Source: Shimia sp. R9_2 | Lineage (GTDB): Bacteria; Pseudomonadota; Alphaproteobacteria; Rhodobacterales; Rhodobacteraceae | DNA: 64,000 nucleotides | Assembly (NCBI RefSeq): GCF_017743735.1 | Contig: NZ_JAGHRO010000003.1 | Span: 310,001-374,000, forward strand | Direction: 5' to 3' | Part shown: positions 1-11,325 of the stretch, piece by piece | How the letters are laid out: each line of letters begins with the position of its first letter | Position numbering within the stretch: the stretch's first letter is position 1 | Position numbers and translations under genes: made by a program | Notes under the pieces: generated by a model | Databases searched by the model: none | What the model was told of the DNA's origin: nothing | Seen by the model: only the letters and a program-made list of their open reading frames with translations

Positions 1-97
1 GCGCCAAAGGAAGCCCACGCAGGATGGCGCGCACTATGCCCATGGCGCCAAGCTTGGGCAGCATTGGATAGCCGTCTTCGCTTTCCCAGGTGCTCAC
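1..97 (-). CDS. Partial acyltransferase (OlsA-like), N-terminus only
   Basis: Only the first ~32 codons lie in the window; the rest runs off the left edge. A GTG start at 97 overlaps the TGA stop of the upstream olsB-like gene (GTGA), which is typical of translational coupling. The visible peptide starts VSTWESEDGYPML and continues with a hydrophobic stretch. In Rhodobacteraceae the gene after olsB is usually olsA, a 1-acyl-glycerol-3-phosphate acyltransferase. The OlsA call therefore rests on position; the visible residues contain no catalytic motif. Confidence 0.45.
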   Translation of the reverse strand, partial: MSTWESEDGYPMLPKLGAMGIVRAILRGLPLA

Positions 98-873
98 AGT
101 GAACGCTCCTTGGTATATAGCGCGCGGTTTTTCTCGTTCATCCGAGCGGTGTCGAGGATCAGGCAGACGTCCGTGGTGTTAAATGCATGGTCGAGATAGG
201 CCCCCTCCCCGACAAAGCCGCCAAGACGCAGATAGGCCTTGATCAGAGGTGGCACGGACAGCATGGCCGCGCGGCGGTCGATCTCCTCTTCGGGGATGAG
301 GTCCATCGGTTGGAACACATCGGCCTGTGTGCGGGTGCGGATGTCTTCAGGGGCCAGATGCCGGCTGTGCAGCAGGGACAGCGCGGCCGCATGTTCGGTT
401 ACATCGGTGCCGTGGAAACTGGCGACTCCAAAGAGCACCTCGATTTCATGCGCGGCGACATAGGCGGCCAGCGCATTCCAGAGATGAAACATCGCCGCCC
501 CGCCGCGGTAGTCTGGATGCAGGCAGGATCGACCCAGTTCCAGAAGGCGGCGGCCTGAGGCCTTCAAGGTGGAGAGATCATATTCATCCTCCGAGTAGAA
601 CTGTCCGATCTCTTGGGCTTTCTCATCAGTAAGAAGACGGTAGACACCGACCACCTGATCGATGGGATCGGCCTCTCGCGCGTGATCCATCAGGATCAGA
701 TGGTCAAAATGCGCATCAAAGCGGTCCTGCTCAAGTTTGGCCTCGTGATCCACCATCGGCCCGTCGGCGCCGAGCTCTTCCACAAAAACGCGATACCGCA
801 GGCGTTGAGCGGCCTTTAATTCGGCCTCAGAGCTCACAATTTTAACTTCGAAATCAGGCGCCTGCGCAGTCAT
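94..873 (-). CDS. olsB: L-ornithine N(alpha)-acyltransferase (OlsB-like)
   Basis: A 259-residue protein of the hemolysin-like/GNAT acyltransferase family. It carries the N-terminal LRYRVFVEE signature, the central LGRSCLHPDYRGG block that binds the acyl donor, and FGVASFHGT. OlsB transfers a 3-hydroxyacyl group from acyl-ACP to ornithine, giving lyso-ornithine lipid. That product is finished by OlsA, whose probable gene overlaps this one. The length fits OlsB of alphaproteobacteria. Activity at the inner face of the cytoplasmic membrane is inferred from the family. The alternative is a generic N-acyl amino-acid synthase. Confidence 0.8.
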   Translation of the reverse strand: MTAQAPDFEVKIVSSEAELKAAQRLRYRVFVEELGADGPMVDHEAKLEQDRFDAHFDHLILMDHAREADPIDQVVGVYRLLTDEKAQEIGQFYSEDEYDLSTLKASGRRLLELGRSCLHPDYRGGAAMFHLWNALAAYVAAHEIEVLFGVASFHGTDVTEHAAALSLLHSRHLAPEDIRTRTQADVFQPMDLIPEEEIDRRAAMLSVPPLIKAYLRLGGFVGEGAYLDHAFNTTDVCLILDTARMNEKNRALYTKERSL

Positions 874-994
874 GGGAATGAGGCTTCCTCTTTGTTTTTA
901 GGGTTCTTAGGCAGGGATGTGCGCAAAATCAACCGGCGTCGTTGGGTCGGCGTGTTGACGTTTTCAGATGCGCATGCACAATTTGTTAACCAAA

Positions 995-1177
995 TTAGGT
1001 TTCTGATGCGGGCATCAACATGATACGCGTTCCATCGATGACAACTTTGCCCGCGTCTCGGAAATTGACGGTAACTTTGCCGCCGATGTTGGATTGCACC
1101 TGCCCCAGCCCCCAGTCAGGTTGGTCCGGATGGGTCACCAACATTCCGGGTTCAAGAAAGGCATTGAGATCGTCCAT
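995..1177 (-). CDS. DUF3553 small protein
   Basis: A 60-residue protein starting at MDDLNAFLEPG. The reading frame extends further upstream, but that extension lacks family character and overlaps the divergent chpT leader. The sequence has a short beta-barrel-like composition: GMLVTHPDQPDWGLGQVQS, then GGKVTVNFRDAGKVVID. This matches the DUF3553 family, which resembles the UvrD/CarD-type Tudor-like module found beside DNA-tracking proteins. Its function is unknown. The gene is transcribed divergently from chpT, 29 bases away. Confidence 0.7.
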   Translation of the reverse strand: MDDLNAFLEPGMLVTHPDQPDWGLGQVQSNIGGKVTVNFRDAGKVVIDGTRIMLMPASET

Positions 1178-1206
1178 TGGGCCACTCGTCTCTAAAAGGA
1201 ATACAG

Positions 1207-1803
1207 ATGTCAGATAATACGGATTTCTCCGCATTGGTAGGGTCACGGATTTGCCACGACCTGATCAGCCCGGTCGGTGCCATTGGCAACGGGCTTGAAT
1301 TGCTCTCGCTGACAGGCGACGCCAAAGGCCCGGAAATGGAGATGATCGAGGACAGCGTAAAAAACGCCAACGCCCGCATCCGTCTCTTCCGGGTGGCTTT
1401 TGGTCAGCCGGGGGATGAGCAGATGGTCGGCGCGCAGGAGATCCAGTCCATCCTTGCGGATCTGGCACCAAGCTCGCGGGTGGAAACCTTCTGGGAAGTC
1501 GAAGGCCCTGTGGCACGGCCCGAGCTGCGTCTCGCCTTCCTCACCCTCATGTGTTTTGAGGCTTCCATGCCCTTTGGCGGCACAATCAGCATCGCGAACG
1601 AAGGCGCGGGTTGGTACCTGCTGGCGGAAAGCGAAAAACTGCGCGCGGACACGGAACTTTGGGGGGCGGTGTCTCATGGCGACGTGCCTGCGGGGTTGGT
1701 GCCTGCAAAAGTTCAGTTTGGGCTTTTGCCTCAAGGCGCAAAGCTGCTTGGGCGTCCGCTCAGCGTGTCCATGACGGATATGAGTTTGGAAGTGCGCTTC
1801 TAA
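1207..1803 (+). CDS. chpT: Histidine phosphotransferase ChpT
   Basis: A 198-residue protein. The start is ATG 1207, preceded by AAAGGA, in preference to an in-frame ATG at 1177. The N-terminal helix carries SRICHDLISPVGAIGNG, with the phospho-accepting histidine at residue 17. The rest matches the degenerate HATPase-like C-terminal domain of ChpT. ChpT passes phosphate from the hybrid kinase CckA to CtrA and CpdR. In Roseobacter-group bacteria this relay controls motility, gene-transfer-agent and cell-cycle functions. The gene converges on proA, and a strong hairpin separates them. Confidence 0.9.
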   Translation: MSDNTDFSALVGSRICHDLISPVGAIGNGLELLSLTGDAKGPEMEMIEDSVKNANARIRLFRVAFGQPGDEQMVGAQEIQSILADLAPSSRVETFWEVEGPVARPELRLAFLTLMCFEASMPFGGTISIANEGAGWYLLAESEKLRADTELWGAVSHGDVPAGLVPAKVQFGLLPQGAKLLGRPLSVSMTDMSLEVRF

Positions 1804-1810
1804 ACACGAA

Positions 1811-1840
1811 AAAGGCGCCGGAGATCGGCGCCTTTCTTTT
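1811..1840. terminator. Bidirectional intrinsic terminator, chpT/proA
   Basis: A perfect 10-bp stem (AAAGGCGCCG at 1811-1820 with CGGCGCCTTT at 1826-1835) has a 5-base loop and is followed by CTTTTTT on the plus strand. An A-tract on the left lets it work for the minus-strand proA as well. Confidence 0.9.
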
Positions 1841-1861
1841 TTCTCAGGTGTCGTCGCTGTG

Positions 1862-3127
1862 TCAGGCGCGCGTGGTGCCGTCACCTTCGACCAGATATTT
1901 GAAGCTGGTCAGCTGAGCCGCACCCACCGGACCACGGGCGTGCATTTTGCCGGTGGCGATGCCGATTTCCGCCCCCATGCCAAATTCGCCGCCATCGGCA
2001 AATTGCGTGGAGGCGTTGCGCATCAGGATGGCGCTGTCCAACCGTTCAAAGAAACGCGCGGCAGTGGCGTCATCCTCAGTGAGGATACAGTCGGTGTGGT
2101 TGGAACCATACTGGCGGATATGCGCAATGGCACCATCAACATCAGGAACCACTTTGGCGGCGATATCCATGTCGAGATACTCCTTGCCCCAATCCTCGGA
2201 CGTGGCCACTGTGGTGCCTGCGATCTTGGCTAGCGTCTCATCCGCATGCACGCGCACACCTGCATCAAGCAGCATCTGAATGAGCGCAGTGCCAAGCGTG
2301 TCAACAAGGCTTTCGTTGATCAGCAGGCATTCCGCAGCCCCACAGATACCGGTGCGGCGGGTCTTTGCGTTCAGGATCACATCCATCGCCTTTTGCGCGT
2401 CGGCTGCTGCATCCACATAGATATGGACGATGCCTTCCAAGTGAGCGAAGACCGGCACGCGGGCTTCACGCTGCACAAGACCCACAAGGCCTTTGCCGCC
2501 ACGTGGCACAATCACATCCACCGTATCGACCATGGTCAGCAGCTCCTGAACCGCCGCGCGGTCACGGGTGGGCACCAACTGGATCGCCGCCTCGGGTAGA
2601 CCTGCAGATTTCAGGCCCTCTACGAGACAGGCGTGGATGGCACCGGAGCTGTGAAAGCTCTCTGAGCCGCCACGCAGGATCACGGCGTTGCCGGATTTCA
2701 GGCAAAGCGCGCCGGCGTCAGCGGTCACGTTGGGGCGGCTTTCATAGATCACGCCCACAACACCCAAGGGCGTGCGCACACGGCGGATATTGAGGCCGGA
2801 AGGCAAGTCCCACTCGGTGAGCACTTCGCCGACAGGATCATCCTGTGCCGCAACCGTGCGCAGGCCAGTGACGATGCCGCCGATGCGGTCTTCATCCAGC
2901 ATCAGGCGATCCATCATCGCGTCAGACAGGCCTTTGTTGCGACCAAATTCGAGGTCTTTGGCGTTGGCCTCAATAATCTCAGCCCGACGGGACCAGACCG
3001 CATCGGCGGCGGCCTCAAGCGCGGCGCGTTTCACCTCCGGTGGGGCAAAGGCCAGCTCCGCGCTTGCCGCTTTGGCTTGCGCGCCAATCTGGGCCATCAG
3101 GGCGGGGATGTCTGCGATGTCTTTCAT
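1862..3127 (-). CDS. proA: Gamma-glutamyl phosphate reductase (ProA)
   Basis: A 421-residue aldehyde-dehydrogenase-fold enzyme that reduces gamma-glutamyl phosphate to glutamate-5-semialdehyde with NADPH, the second step of proline synthesis. Visible signatures are [33 protein letters not shown] and the active-site TGICGAAE with the catalytic cysteine at about residue 262. The length is normal for ProA. It lies downstream of obgE and proB on the same strand, with a short palindromic element between proB and proA. Confidence 0.97.
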   Translation of the reverse strand: MKDIADIPALMAQIGAQAKAASAELAFAPPEVKRAALEAAADAVWSRRAEIIEANAKDLEFGRNKGLSDAMMDRLMLDEDRIGGIVTGLRTVAAQDDPVGEVLTEWDLPSGLNIRRVRTPLGVVGVIYESRPNVTADAGALCLKSGNAVILRGGSESFHSSGAIHACLVEGLKSAGLPEAAIQLVPTRDRAAVQELLTMVDTVDVIVPRGGKGLVGLVQREARVPVFAHLEGIVHIYVDAAADAQKAMDVILNAKTRRTGICGAAECLLINESLVDTLGTALIQMLLDAGVRVHADETLAKIAGTTVATSEDWGKEYLDMDIAAKVVPDVDGAIAHIRQYGSNHTDCILTEDDATAARFFERLDSAILMRNASTQFADGGEFGMGAEIGIATGKMHARGPVGAAQLTSFKYLVEGDGTTRA

Positions 3128-3160
3128 CAGATCTGTCCTTTGTTGAGGGTCTTTGTTTGG

Positions 3161-3191
3161 ATTTTTTTCGCCTTCGGCGAGGATATTTTTA
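3161..3191. repeat. Short hairpin element between proB and proA
   Basis: The 76-base proB-proA spacer contains CGCCTTCGGCG (3169-3179), a 4-bp stem with a TTC loop. It is flanked by a T-tract on the left and by AGGATATTTTT on the right. A palindrome next to an ATATTT motif is a common intergenic element in Rhodobacteraceae as I recall, and another example is at 41585-41640. It may be a weak terminator or attenuator inside the operon. Confidence 0.5.
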
Positions 3192-3203
3192 GCAAGAGGA
3201 AGG

Positions 3204-5939
<2,736 letters not shown>

Positions 5940-5953
5940 GCCTGTTCTCCTCC

Positions 5954-6547
5954 TCAAAGAACTACGTAAAGCACAGAGGCCACAGTGAGCGCGGCAAAAG
6001 TGCGCATCAAATAACGTTCGGCGGGTTTTCCGGCGACGGTTTGAGCGATCCGGTCCCCTGCATAGGTCCAGATCGGATGAAAAACGGCTTGCGCCGCCAA
6101 AAGACAGATGGCGATGGTCGCCGTGGCCTGCAACGCCGGTGTCGAAGGTGTTACAAAATTTGTGAAGCCTGCGACGATCATCGCCCAGGCTTTGGGGTTG
6201 AGCGGATGCACCAGCAGACCGGCGGCAAAACCGGGTGCTTTGGTCACCGCATCCTTATCAGCAGAGAGGCGCAGGTGCGCCACTTTCCAAGCCAGCCAGC
6301 AAATATAGGCTGCACTTGCCCATTTCAGCCCGGCAAAAAGGCCGGGCACCGTTTCGGCCAGCTCCATCAGACCAAAGCCGATGGGCCAGATGATCAACTG
6401 TTTGCCCAAGGCCACACCCGCCACAAAAGGCAAAGCGGCGCGAAAACCAAAGCGCGCACCTGTGGCCAATAGCGCCATATTCGCAGGCCCAGGTGTACCC
6501 ACCTGGCTTGCGGCAAAGACGCCAAGACTGATCACTGCGACGCTCAT
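5954..6547 (-). CDS. LysE/RhtB family amino-acid exporter
   Basis: A 197-residue integral membrane protein with about six hydrophobic segments. It carries the family motif near the N-terminus, TPGPANM at about residues 18-24. The segment GFAAGLLVHPLNPKAWAMI matches the second conserved block (NPKA). These proteins export amino acids or homoserine lactone-like compounds from the cytoplasm. The substrate is unknown. The gene overlaps nothing but lies 14 bases upstream of the GNAT gene, so the two are probably cotranscribed. Confidence 0.85.
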   Translation of the reverse strand: MSVAVISLGVFAASQVGTPGPANMALLATGARFGFRAALPFVAGVALGKQLIIWPIGFGLMELAETVPGLFAGLKWASAAYICWLAWKVAHLRLSADKDAVTKAPGFAAGLLVHPLNPKAWAMIVAGFTNFVTPSTPALQATATIAICLLAAQAVFHPIWTYAGDRIAQTVAGKPAERYLMRTFAALTVASVLYVVL

Positions 6548-6570
6548 CTTTCTGACTGAACCTCATCAAA

Positions 6571-6603
6571 CGAAAAAGGGACCGGCTGTTTCGCCGGTCC
6601 CTT
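6571..6603 (-). terminator. Intrinsic terminator of rplU-rpmA
   Basis: An 11-bp perfect stem (AAGGGACCGGC at 6576-6586 with GCCGGTCCCTT at 6593-6603) has a 6-base loop and is followed on the minus strand by TTTTTCG. It lies just after the rpmA stop. Confidence 0.9.
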
Positions 6604-6630
6604 AAATGTCTCATTACCCTTAAGGTCGGC

Positions 6631-6900
6631 TTACTCTGCGGCCTCCGCCACTGGCAGGACCGAAATAAAGGTGCGGCCTTTGAGGCCTTTGTGGAACTTC
6701 ACGTTGCCGTCAACAGTTGCAAAGATGGTGTGATCTTTGCCCATGCCAACGCCTTCACCTGGCCACATCTTGGTGCCGCGCTGACGCACGATGATGTTGC
6801 CTGGGATCACGTTTTCGCCACCGTATTTTTTCACGCCAAGACGACGACCCGCGGAGTCGCGACCGTTACGGGAACTACCACCAGCTTTTTTATGTGCCAT
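6631..6900 (-). CDS. rpmA: 50S ribosomal protein bL27
   Basis: An 89-residue basic protein with the full L27 pattern: [16 protein letters not shown] at the N-terminus, [21 protein letters not shown] and [11 protein letters not shown]27 sits near the peptidyl-transferase centre, and its N-terminal tail reaches the tRNA ends. There is no Firmicutes-type N-terminal prepeptide. It follows rplU after a 23-base spacer, the usual rplU-rpmA order. Confidence 0.98.
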   Translation of the reverse strand: MAHKKAGGSSRNGRDSAGRRLGVKKYGGENVIPGNIIVRQRGTKMWPGEGVGMGKDHTIFATVDGNVKFHKGLKGRTFISVLPVAEAAE

Positions 6901-6923
6901 ATCGTTAGTCTCCTATACTTCGC

Positions 6924-7529
6924 TTACTTCGCCAGTTCGGCTGCTTGTGCAACCCACTCAGGCTTCACTTTAACAGCGTCAAAGCTGTCTACGTCAACTG
7001 CTGCGAGCTGTGCAAAAGAGGTGATGCCTGCATCTGCCAGCTTTTTCGCTGCTGCCGGGCCTACACCGTTGATTGCGGTCAGGTCATCAGCTGCTGCAGC
7101 GGCAGGTGCCTCTGCTTTTGCTTCTGCCTTCGCCGCTTTCTTGGCTGGTTTGGCTTCTGCAGGTGCTGCAACGGAGCCTGCGCCCACTGCCGCTTTTACA
7201 CCAGACTTGTCTGCGCCGGACGCGAGAATGTCGGTGATGCGAACCAGAGTCAGTTTCTGACGGTGGCCCACGGTGCGCTTGGAGCTGTGCTTACGACGAC
7301 GCTTCACGAATTTGACCAGCTTTTCGCCTTTGATCTGGTCGATCACGTCTGCCTGCACGGCTGCGCCTTCAACGAAAGGTGCGCCAACAACGGTGTTGTC
7401 ACCGCCAACCATCAGCACGTCGTTGAATTGGATTTTTTCGCCAGCGTCTGCAGCCAGTTTTTCGACACGCAGGACATCGCCTGCCTGTACTTTATACTGT
7501 TTGCCGCCGGTCTTCAGGACTGCGAACAT
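6924..7529 (-). CDS. rplU: 50S ribosomal protein bL21 with C-terminal HhH extension
   Basis: Residues 1 to about 105 are a normal bL21 (MFAVLKTGGKQYKV, the basic KRRRKHSSKRTVGHRQ loop, LVRITDI). The protein continues to 201 residues, about twice the usual length. An Ala/Lys/Glu-rich linker (~106-147) leads to a compact helix-hairpin-helix-like module (DDLTAINGVGPAAAKKL). The extension is in frame, with no stop or frameshift. Such tails occur in related alphaproteobacteria as I recall; their role on the ribosome is not known to me. A promoter lies at 7695-7723. Confidence 0.95.
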   Translation of the reverse strand: MFAVLKTGGKQYKVQAGDVLRVEKLAADAGEKIQFNDVLMVGGDNTVVGAPFVEGAAVQADVIDQIKGEKLVKFVKRRRKHSSKRTVGHRQKLTLVRITDILASGADKSGVKAAVGAGSVAAPAEAKPAKKAAKAEAKAEAPAAAAADDLTAINGVGPAAAKKLADAGITSFAQLAAVDVDSFDAVKVKPEWVAQAAELAK

Positions 7530-7694
7530 GTCCTATTCCTTCGATCTGATCGCGTCCTGTGGCCCCTCCCCCTTGCGGGTTTGGCGTTTGTGGCTTTGTC
7601 TTTCGACGATGCCGCCTCGAACAGCGCGCCCCTTGTTGGGGCTGTGTTACAACAAAAACGCGGCGCAAAGTGCACACTCCACGCCGGTGGCGCG

Positions 7695-7723
7695 CTTATG
7701 CGTCGGATTTTGGTCTGGGTCAA
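7695..7723 (-). promoter_or_regulatory. Sigma-70-type promoter for rplU-rpmA
   Basis: On the minus strand, TTGACC (7723-7718) and CATAAG (7700-7695) are separated by exactly 17 bases. Transcription would start near 7688, leaving a leader of about 160 bases before the rplU ATG at 7529. Confidence 0.6.
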
Positions 7724-7764
7724 GCCTTATATTGCAGGCGCTTTGCACCCTCCGAGGCGGCCTT

Positions 7765-8637
7765 TCAAAGCTCTTGTGCAGGCTGCAAATCCGCCATCCG
7801 AGCGGCCAAAGCCTGAAAGCGGTTTGACATGACCTCGAAATGCACCGCGTTCATCAGCTCATAAACCGTCATCATGGTCGGGTCTTCCAAGGCTTCGGTG
7901 TACTCGACGAGCTCTTCAAGCGAGAAGTCCTGATAGGTATAGGCGGCATTGCGCAGGGTCGCCAGTGCGATCTCCTCCTCCATCTCCGCGGCATTTTCGC
8001 TCAAGGCCGCGCGCAAACCGTCCTCATCCGTGCGCAGATCGATCACACCCGCGTAAGACGCCGCCAAAATAAACCGCACCTGGATCTCCAGAATGGCATC
8101 TGAGCCGACATCTTCAGGGTCAATTGCCACGGTCATGCGGCGAAACAGATCCACGCGCGGGTCATCTGCGGCTTCAAGATCCGCCAGCAAAGCTCCGCCA
8201 ATCAACTCTTTTTCGTCATCATCCCCCATATGTGCGGCGTTTTCGACCTCGACCAAACGTTGCCCAAGATCGCTGGCATAGAAGGCCGCAGCATGGGCAA
8301 GGCTCTCATCATCCAGCGTTGCCTCCAGAATATCGAGCGCCCGGTTGTGCATGAAGGCTGTGTCAAAAACCTCCTTGGTTAGAGAGGTCCATTGCAGCCC
8401 GAAATCTTCCTCTTCAAGCCCCAACAGAAGCGGCGCTGAGGAAGCGGACAGCGCAATGGATTCAATGGCCACATCAAAACCGGTCACCTGCAGGAAGGCC
8501 TCGACCCGCGCACGATCAGCGGCCTGCGCCGTTGAGGCAAAAGCGCTGAACCACGCAAAAATACCAGCAAGCAGAACAGTTGCCAGACGCGGAAGTAAGA
8601 CAGAGGACGGGGCCAGACGGGCGGTGAGTGTACTCAT
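7765..8637 (-). CDS. Exported DUF2059-domain protein
   Basis: A 290-residue protein with a clear N-terminal signal peptide: a hydrophobic core around residues 18-33 and a likely cut after ASTAQA near residue 39. The mature part is helical and acidic. It contains ALDILEATLDDESLAHAAA and FYASDLGQRLVEVE, the pattern of DUF2059 proteins, in which a helical pair follows a secreted leader. It is probably periplasmic and of unknown function. It ends upstream of the rplU promoter and has no operon partner on this strand. Confidence 0.7.
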   Translation of the reverse strand: MSTLTARLAPSSVLLPRLATVLLAGIFAWFSAFASTAQAADRARVEAFLQVTGFDVAIESIALSASSAPLLLGLEEEDFGLQWTSLTKEVFDTAFMHNRALDILEATLDDESLAHAAAFYASDLGQRLVEVENAAHMGDDDEKELIGGALLADLEAADDPRVDLFRRMTVAIDPEDVGSDAILEIQVRFILAASYAGVIDLRTDEDGLRAALSENAAEMEEEIALATLRNAAYTYQDFSLEELVEYTEALEDPTMMTVYELMNAVHFEVMSNRFQALAARMADLQPAQEL

Positions 8638-8858
8638 GGCTCTAAGCTAGTTCATTTCCAAAGGCGTTTCGAGATTAAGTTGAAACACAACGAGAATTTG
8701 AAACGCCCGCGATGTCGATAGGCTCTGAGCGTTTCGACGTCTTGTTATGTCTCAACAATCAATCGAAAGGCTTTGGGCAAAACAATGCAAATCCCACTTG
8801 CGCCGAAATCGAAAGGTGATTAAACGACGCCCTCACCAAGACCACGGTCTATGCGGAC

Positions 8859-8948
8859 GGAGAGGTGCCGGAGTGGTCGAACGGGGCGGTCTCGAAAACC
8901 GTTGTCCCTTCACGGGGACCCAGGGTTCGAATCCCTGTCTCTCCGCCA
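8859..8948 (+). tRNA. tRNA-Ser(CGA)
   Basis: A 90-base class II tRNA with encoded CCA. The acceptor stem GGAGAGG pairs with TCTCTCC. The anticodon loop CTCGAAA (8891-8897) gives anticodon CGA at 8893-8895, reading UCG. The long variable arm (TGTCCCTTCACGGGGACC region) and the GGTTCGAATCC T-loop fit serine tRNA. Confidence 0.95.
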
Positions 8949-9279
8949 TTTCTTCCCTTGATCTAATCTTCAAAACCACACTGAACTTCGATGTCACTCG
9001 GCTAGTTATACGTGACTTTCGTGCGTGTTGTCTGCAGCACTAACCAGCGTCTGCTTTTTGTGAGTGGCAACGCTCTCGCGCGCCCTGGGTTTCCTCTCAA
9101 AAAAGGGTCATGAGATCTTGAAAAGAAACGTTTATTTCTTGAATTTCTCGTGGCTTTGCAAGGCTGGCTCCATGCGTTGAGGGGGCAAATATAGACAATC
9201 GGTTAACCATACTGTGCGAGGTTGAAGGCAAAGATGAGCTTTATGCTTTGTCGTATGTTGATGGGACAGATGGTCAGCC
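8949..9279. other. Intergenic region upstream of the GT41 gene
   Basis: These 331 bases between tRNA-Ser and the next gene hold no convincing reading frame. A small dyad, AAGAAACGTTTATTTCTT (about 9123-9140), could be a weak hairpin. The DNA is less GC-rich than the flanks and probably contains the promoter of the downstream gene, though I cannot pick one promoter with confidence. Confidence 0.5.
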
Positions 9280-11187
9280 ATGCAAAAGAAAAAACTCAAA
9301 AAGCCAGTTCTTGCGCAACAAATTGATGCAGCTTTCAGACAGTTGTCTGAAAGTGGCATGTATGAGGATGTGATAGATCAAGGTCTTCCCGTTCTACAGC
9401 AGATGCCTGACCTGCATTCTGTAAAGCAATTCGTAGCCTTGGCTCTATCTAAGACTGGTCGCCACAGTGAGGCTGTGCCTTTTTTTGTGTCCCTTTTAAA
9501 AGTCTTCCCTGAGAACGTCATAACACTGCGAAATCTCGCTATTTCTTTGCGTGAATCTCGTGAATATCAAGCAGCTGCAGATGTTTACCTGACACTTCTC
9601 CAATTGGATCCGACGACGGCACAGGAAGTGTATCTGAATCTGGCTGATATTTCCCGCCGTCTTGGCAATCGCTCAGCGGCGTTGGATTTTGCGCAAAAAG
9701 GCTATGAGCTTAACCCCGAAAACCTTGATCTTGCCAAAAACTATGTCGGCCTTCTATCGGCGCGCGGAAACATCTCCAAAGCCATTGAGATCGCGGAGAA
9801 AACACTTCTACAACATCCGACGCAGGATGATCTCAAAGCATTTGTGATAAGAGAGTTGGCGCATGTGTGTGACTGGGCCCGCCTCAAACCCTACGAAAAT
9901 GAAATGAGCCAGATCGGGCTGGGTGCTGTGGCTGTTGATCCCTTCAGCTTCGTTTCGCTGGATGGCGATCCTGAGAGCACACGTCAAAGAATGCGCAAGC
10001 ACACGGCGCGCGCGCTGGCTGCCACCCAGATGACACGCCCGCCTCTGGTATCGCCAGAGGGGCGCAAAATCCGCATTGGTTATTTTTCTTCCGATTTTTA
10101 TGCCCATGCCACCATGGATTTGTTGCGCGGGGTTCTGCGAAACCACAATCGTGATCTGTTTGAAGTCCACCTGTTTTACTATGCAGATTACGTGGATGAT
10201 GCGGAGCATCAATTCGCAAAGACCCATTCAGATTTTGTCCACTATGTCAGAGACAAATCCGATCTGCAGATTGCACAGCTTTCGCGTGAGCTGAAGATTG
10301 ACGTGGCCGTTGATCTGAAAGGCCATACCAACAACAACCGCATTGCGATCTTTGGTTGGGGTGCAGCGCCAATCACCATCAGCTATCTTGGCTACCCCGG
10401 CACGCTGGGCAGTGAGGTGTTTGATTACATGGTTGTTGATGCGGTGACTGTGCCACCTGAGCTTGAAAACCACTATGATGAAAAGCTGATTTTCATGCCT
10501 GGCTCGTATCAGCCAAATGACGATCAGCGTATGCAGCCTGACTGGACAAAGACACGTGCAGACTATGGTTTGCCCGAGGATGCATTTGTATTCTGTTCGT
10601 TCAACAGCGCCTATAAGATCACGGAAGACTGTTTTGAGCGCTGGATGGAGATCATGACGCGCGTTGAGAACAGTGTTTTGTGGCTGCTTGCACGCAATGA
10701 TCTCGCCTTTGAAAATCTACAAAAGGAAGCACAGGCACGTGGCATTGCACCCGAAAGGCTGATCCGGGCACACCCTGTGTCTCGCATGGAGCACCTCGCC
10801 CGGCATCATTTGGCAGATTTGTTCATTGATACATTCACCTGTAACGCCCATACAACGGCCGCAGACGCGCTCTGGATGGGTCTGCCGGTCATCACTATGC
10901 CCGGACAGGTGTTTCAGTCACGCGTGGCAGCGAGCTTGCTGAGCGCGCTTGAGATGGATGAGCTGATCGTAGAGACGCAGGAAGAATATGTGGCGCTTGT
11001 TTGTAAGCTGGCACAATCAGATGCGGCCCTCAAAGCGGTCAAAGAAAAGATCCTCAAAAACCAGAAAAGCGCAGCGTTGTTTGACACGCAATCCTATACG
11101 CGGGCTTTGGAAAGCGCCTTTGTCGAAGCGGTGACGCGCCATCATCTTGGCAAGCCCCATGAGCACCTGCGCGTCGATAACGCTTGA
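9280..11187 (+). CDS. TPR / GT41 O-GlcNAc transferase-like glycosyltransferase
   Basis: A 635-residue protein. Residues ~10-200 are tetratricopeptide-like helices (ALDFAQKGYELNPENLDLA). From ~260 on it matches the catalytic region of O-GlcNAc transferase/SPINDLY: SSDFYAHATMDLL with the equivalent of the OGT active-site histidine at 276, VDLKGHTNNNRIAIF, ISYLGYPGTLG, FNSAYKI with the UDP-contacting lysine at 446, and HTTAADALWMGLPVITMPG at 524-542. It probably transfers a sugar from a nucleotide sugar to protein, perhaps flagellin or a surface protein. It stands alone upstream of a convergent sugar operon. The acceptor is unknown. Confidence 0.85.
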   Translation: MQKKKLKKPVLAQQIDAAFRQLSESGMYEDVIDQGLPVLQQMPDLHSVKQFVALALSKTGRHSEAVPFFVSLLKVFPENVITLRNLAISLRESREYQAAADVYLTLLQLDPTTAQEVYLNLADISRRLGNRSAALDFAQKGYELNPENLDLAKNYVGLLSARGNISKAIEIAEKTLLQHPTQDDLKAFVIRELAHVCDWARLKPYENEMSQIGLGAVAVDPFSFVSLDGDPESTRQRMRKHTARALAATQMTRPPLVSPEGRKIRIGYFSSDFYAHATMDLLRGVLRNHNRDLFEVHLFYYADYVDDAEHQFAKTHSDFVHYVRDKSDLQIAQLSRELKIDVAVDLKGHTNNNRIAIFGWGAAPITISYLGYPGTLGSEVFDYMVVDAVTVPPELENHYDEKLIFMPGSYQPNDDQRMQPDWTKTRADYGLPEDAFVFCSFNSAYKITEDCFERWMEIMTRVENSVLWLLARNDLAFENLQKEAQARGIAPERLIRAHPVSRMEHLARHHLADLFIDTFTCNAHTTAADALWMGLPVITMPGQVFQSRVAASLLSALEMDELIVETQEEYVALVCKLAQSDAALKAVKEKILKNQKSAALFDTQSYTRALESAFVEAVTRHHLGKPHEHLRVDNA

Positions 11188-11239
11188 GGCGCCAAAATAT
11201 TTAGAGCGGCGCGACCTGCACCTATTTGAGCATCCCAAT

Positions 11240-11273
11240 AAAAAATCGCGGTACATTCTACCGCGATTTTTTT
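11240..11273. terminator. Bidirectional intrinsic terminator, GT41/gmd
   Basis: A 14-bp perfect stem (AAAAAATCGCGGTA at 11240-11253 with its complement at 11259-11272) has a CATTC loop. T-tracts form on both strands, so it ends both the plus-strand glycosyltransferase gene and the minus-strand gmd operon. Confidence 0.92.
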
Positions 11274-11325
11274 GTGCTCTTATGAGATGATTTGTAGAAA
11301 TAGATCTCGCCATGGGCTGCGAGGG

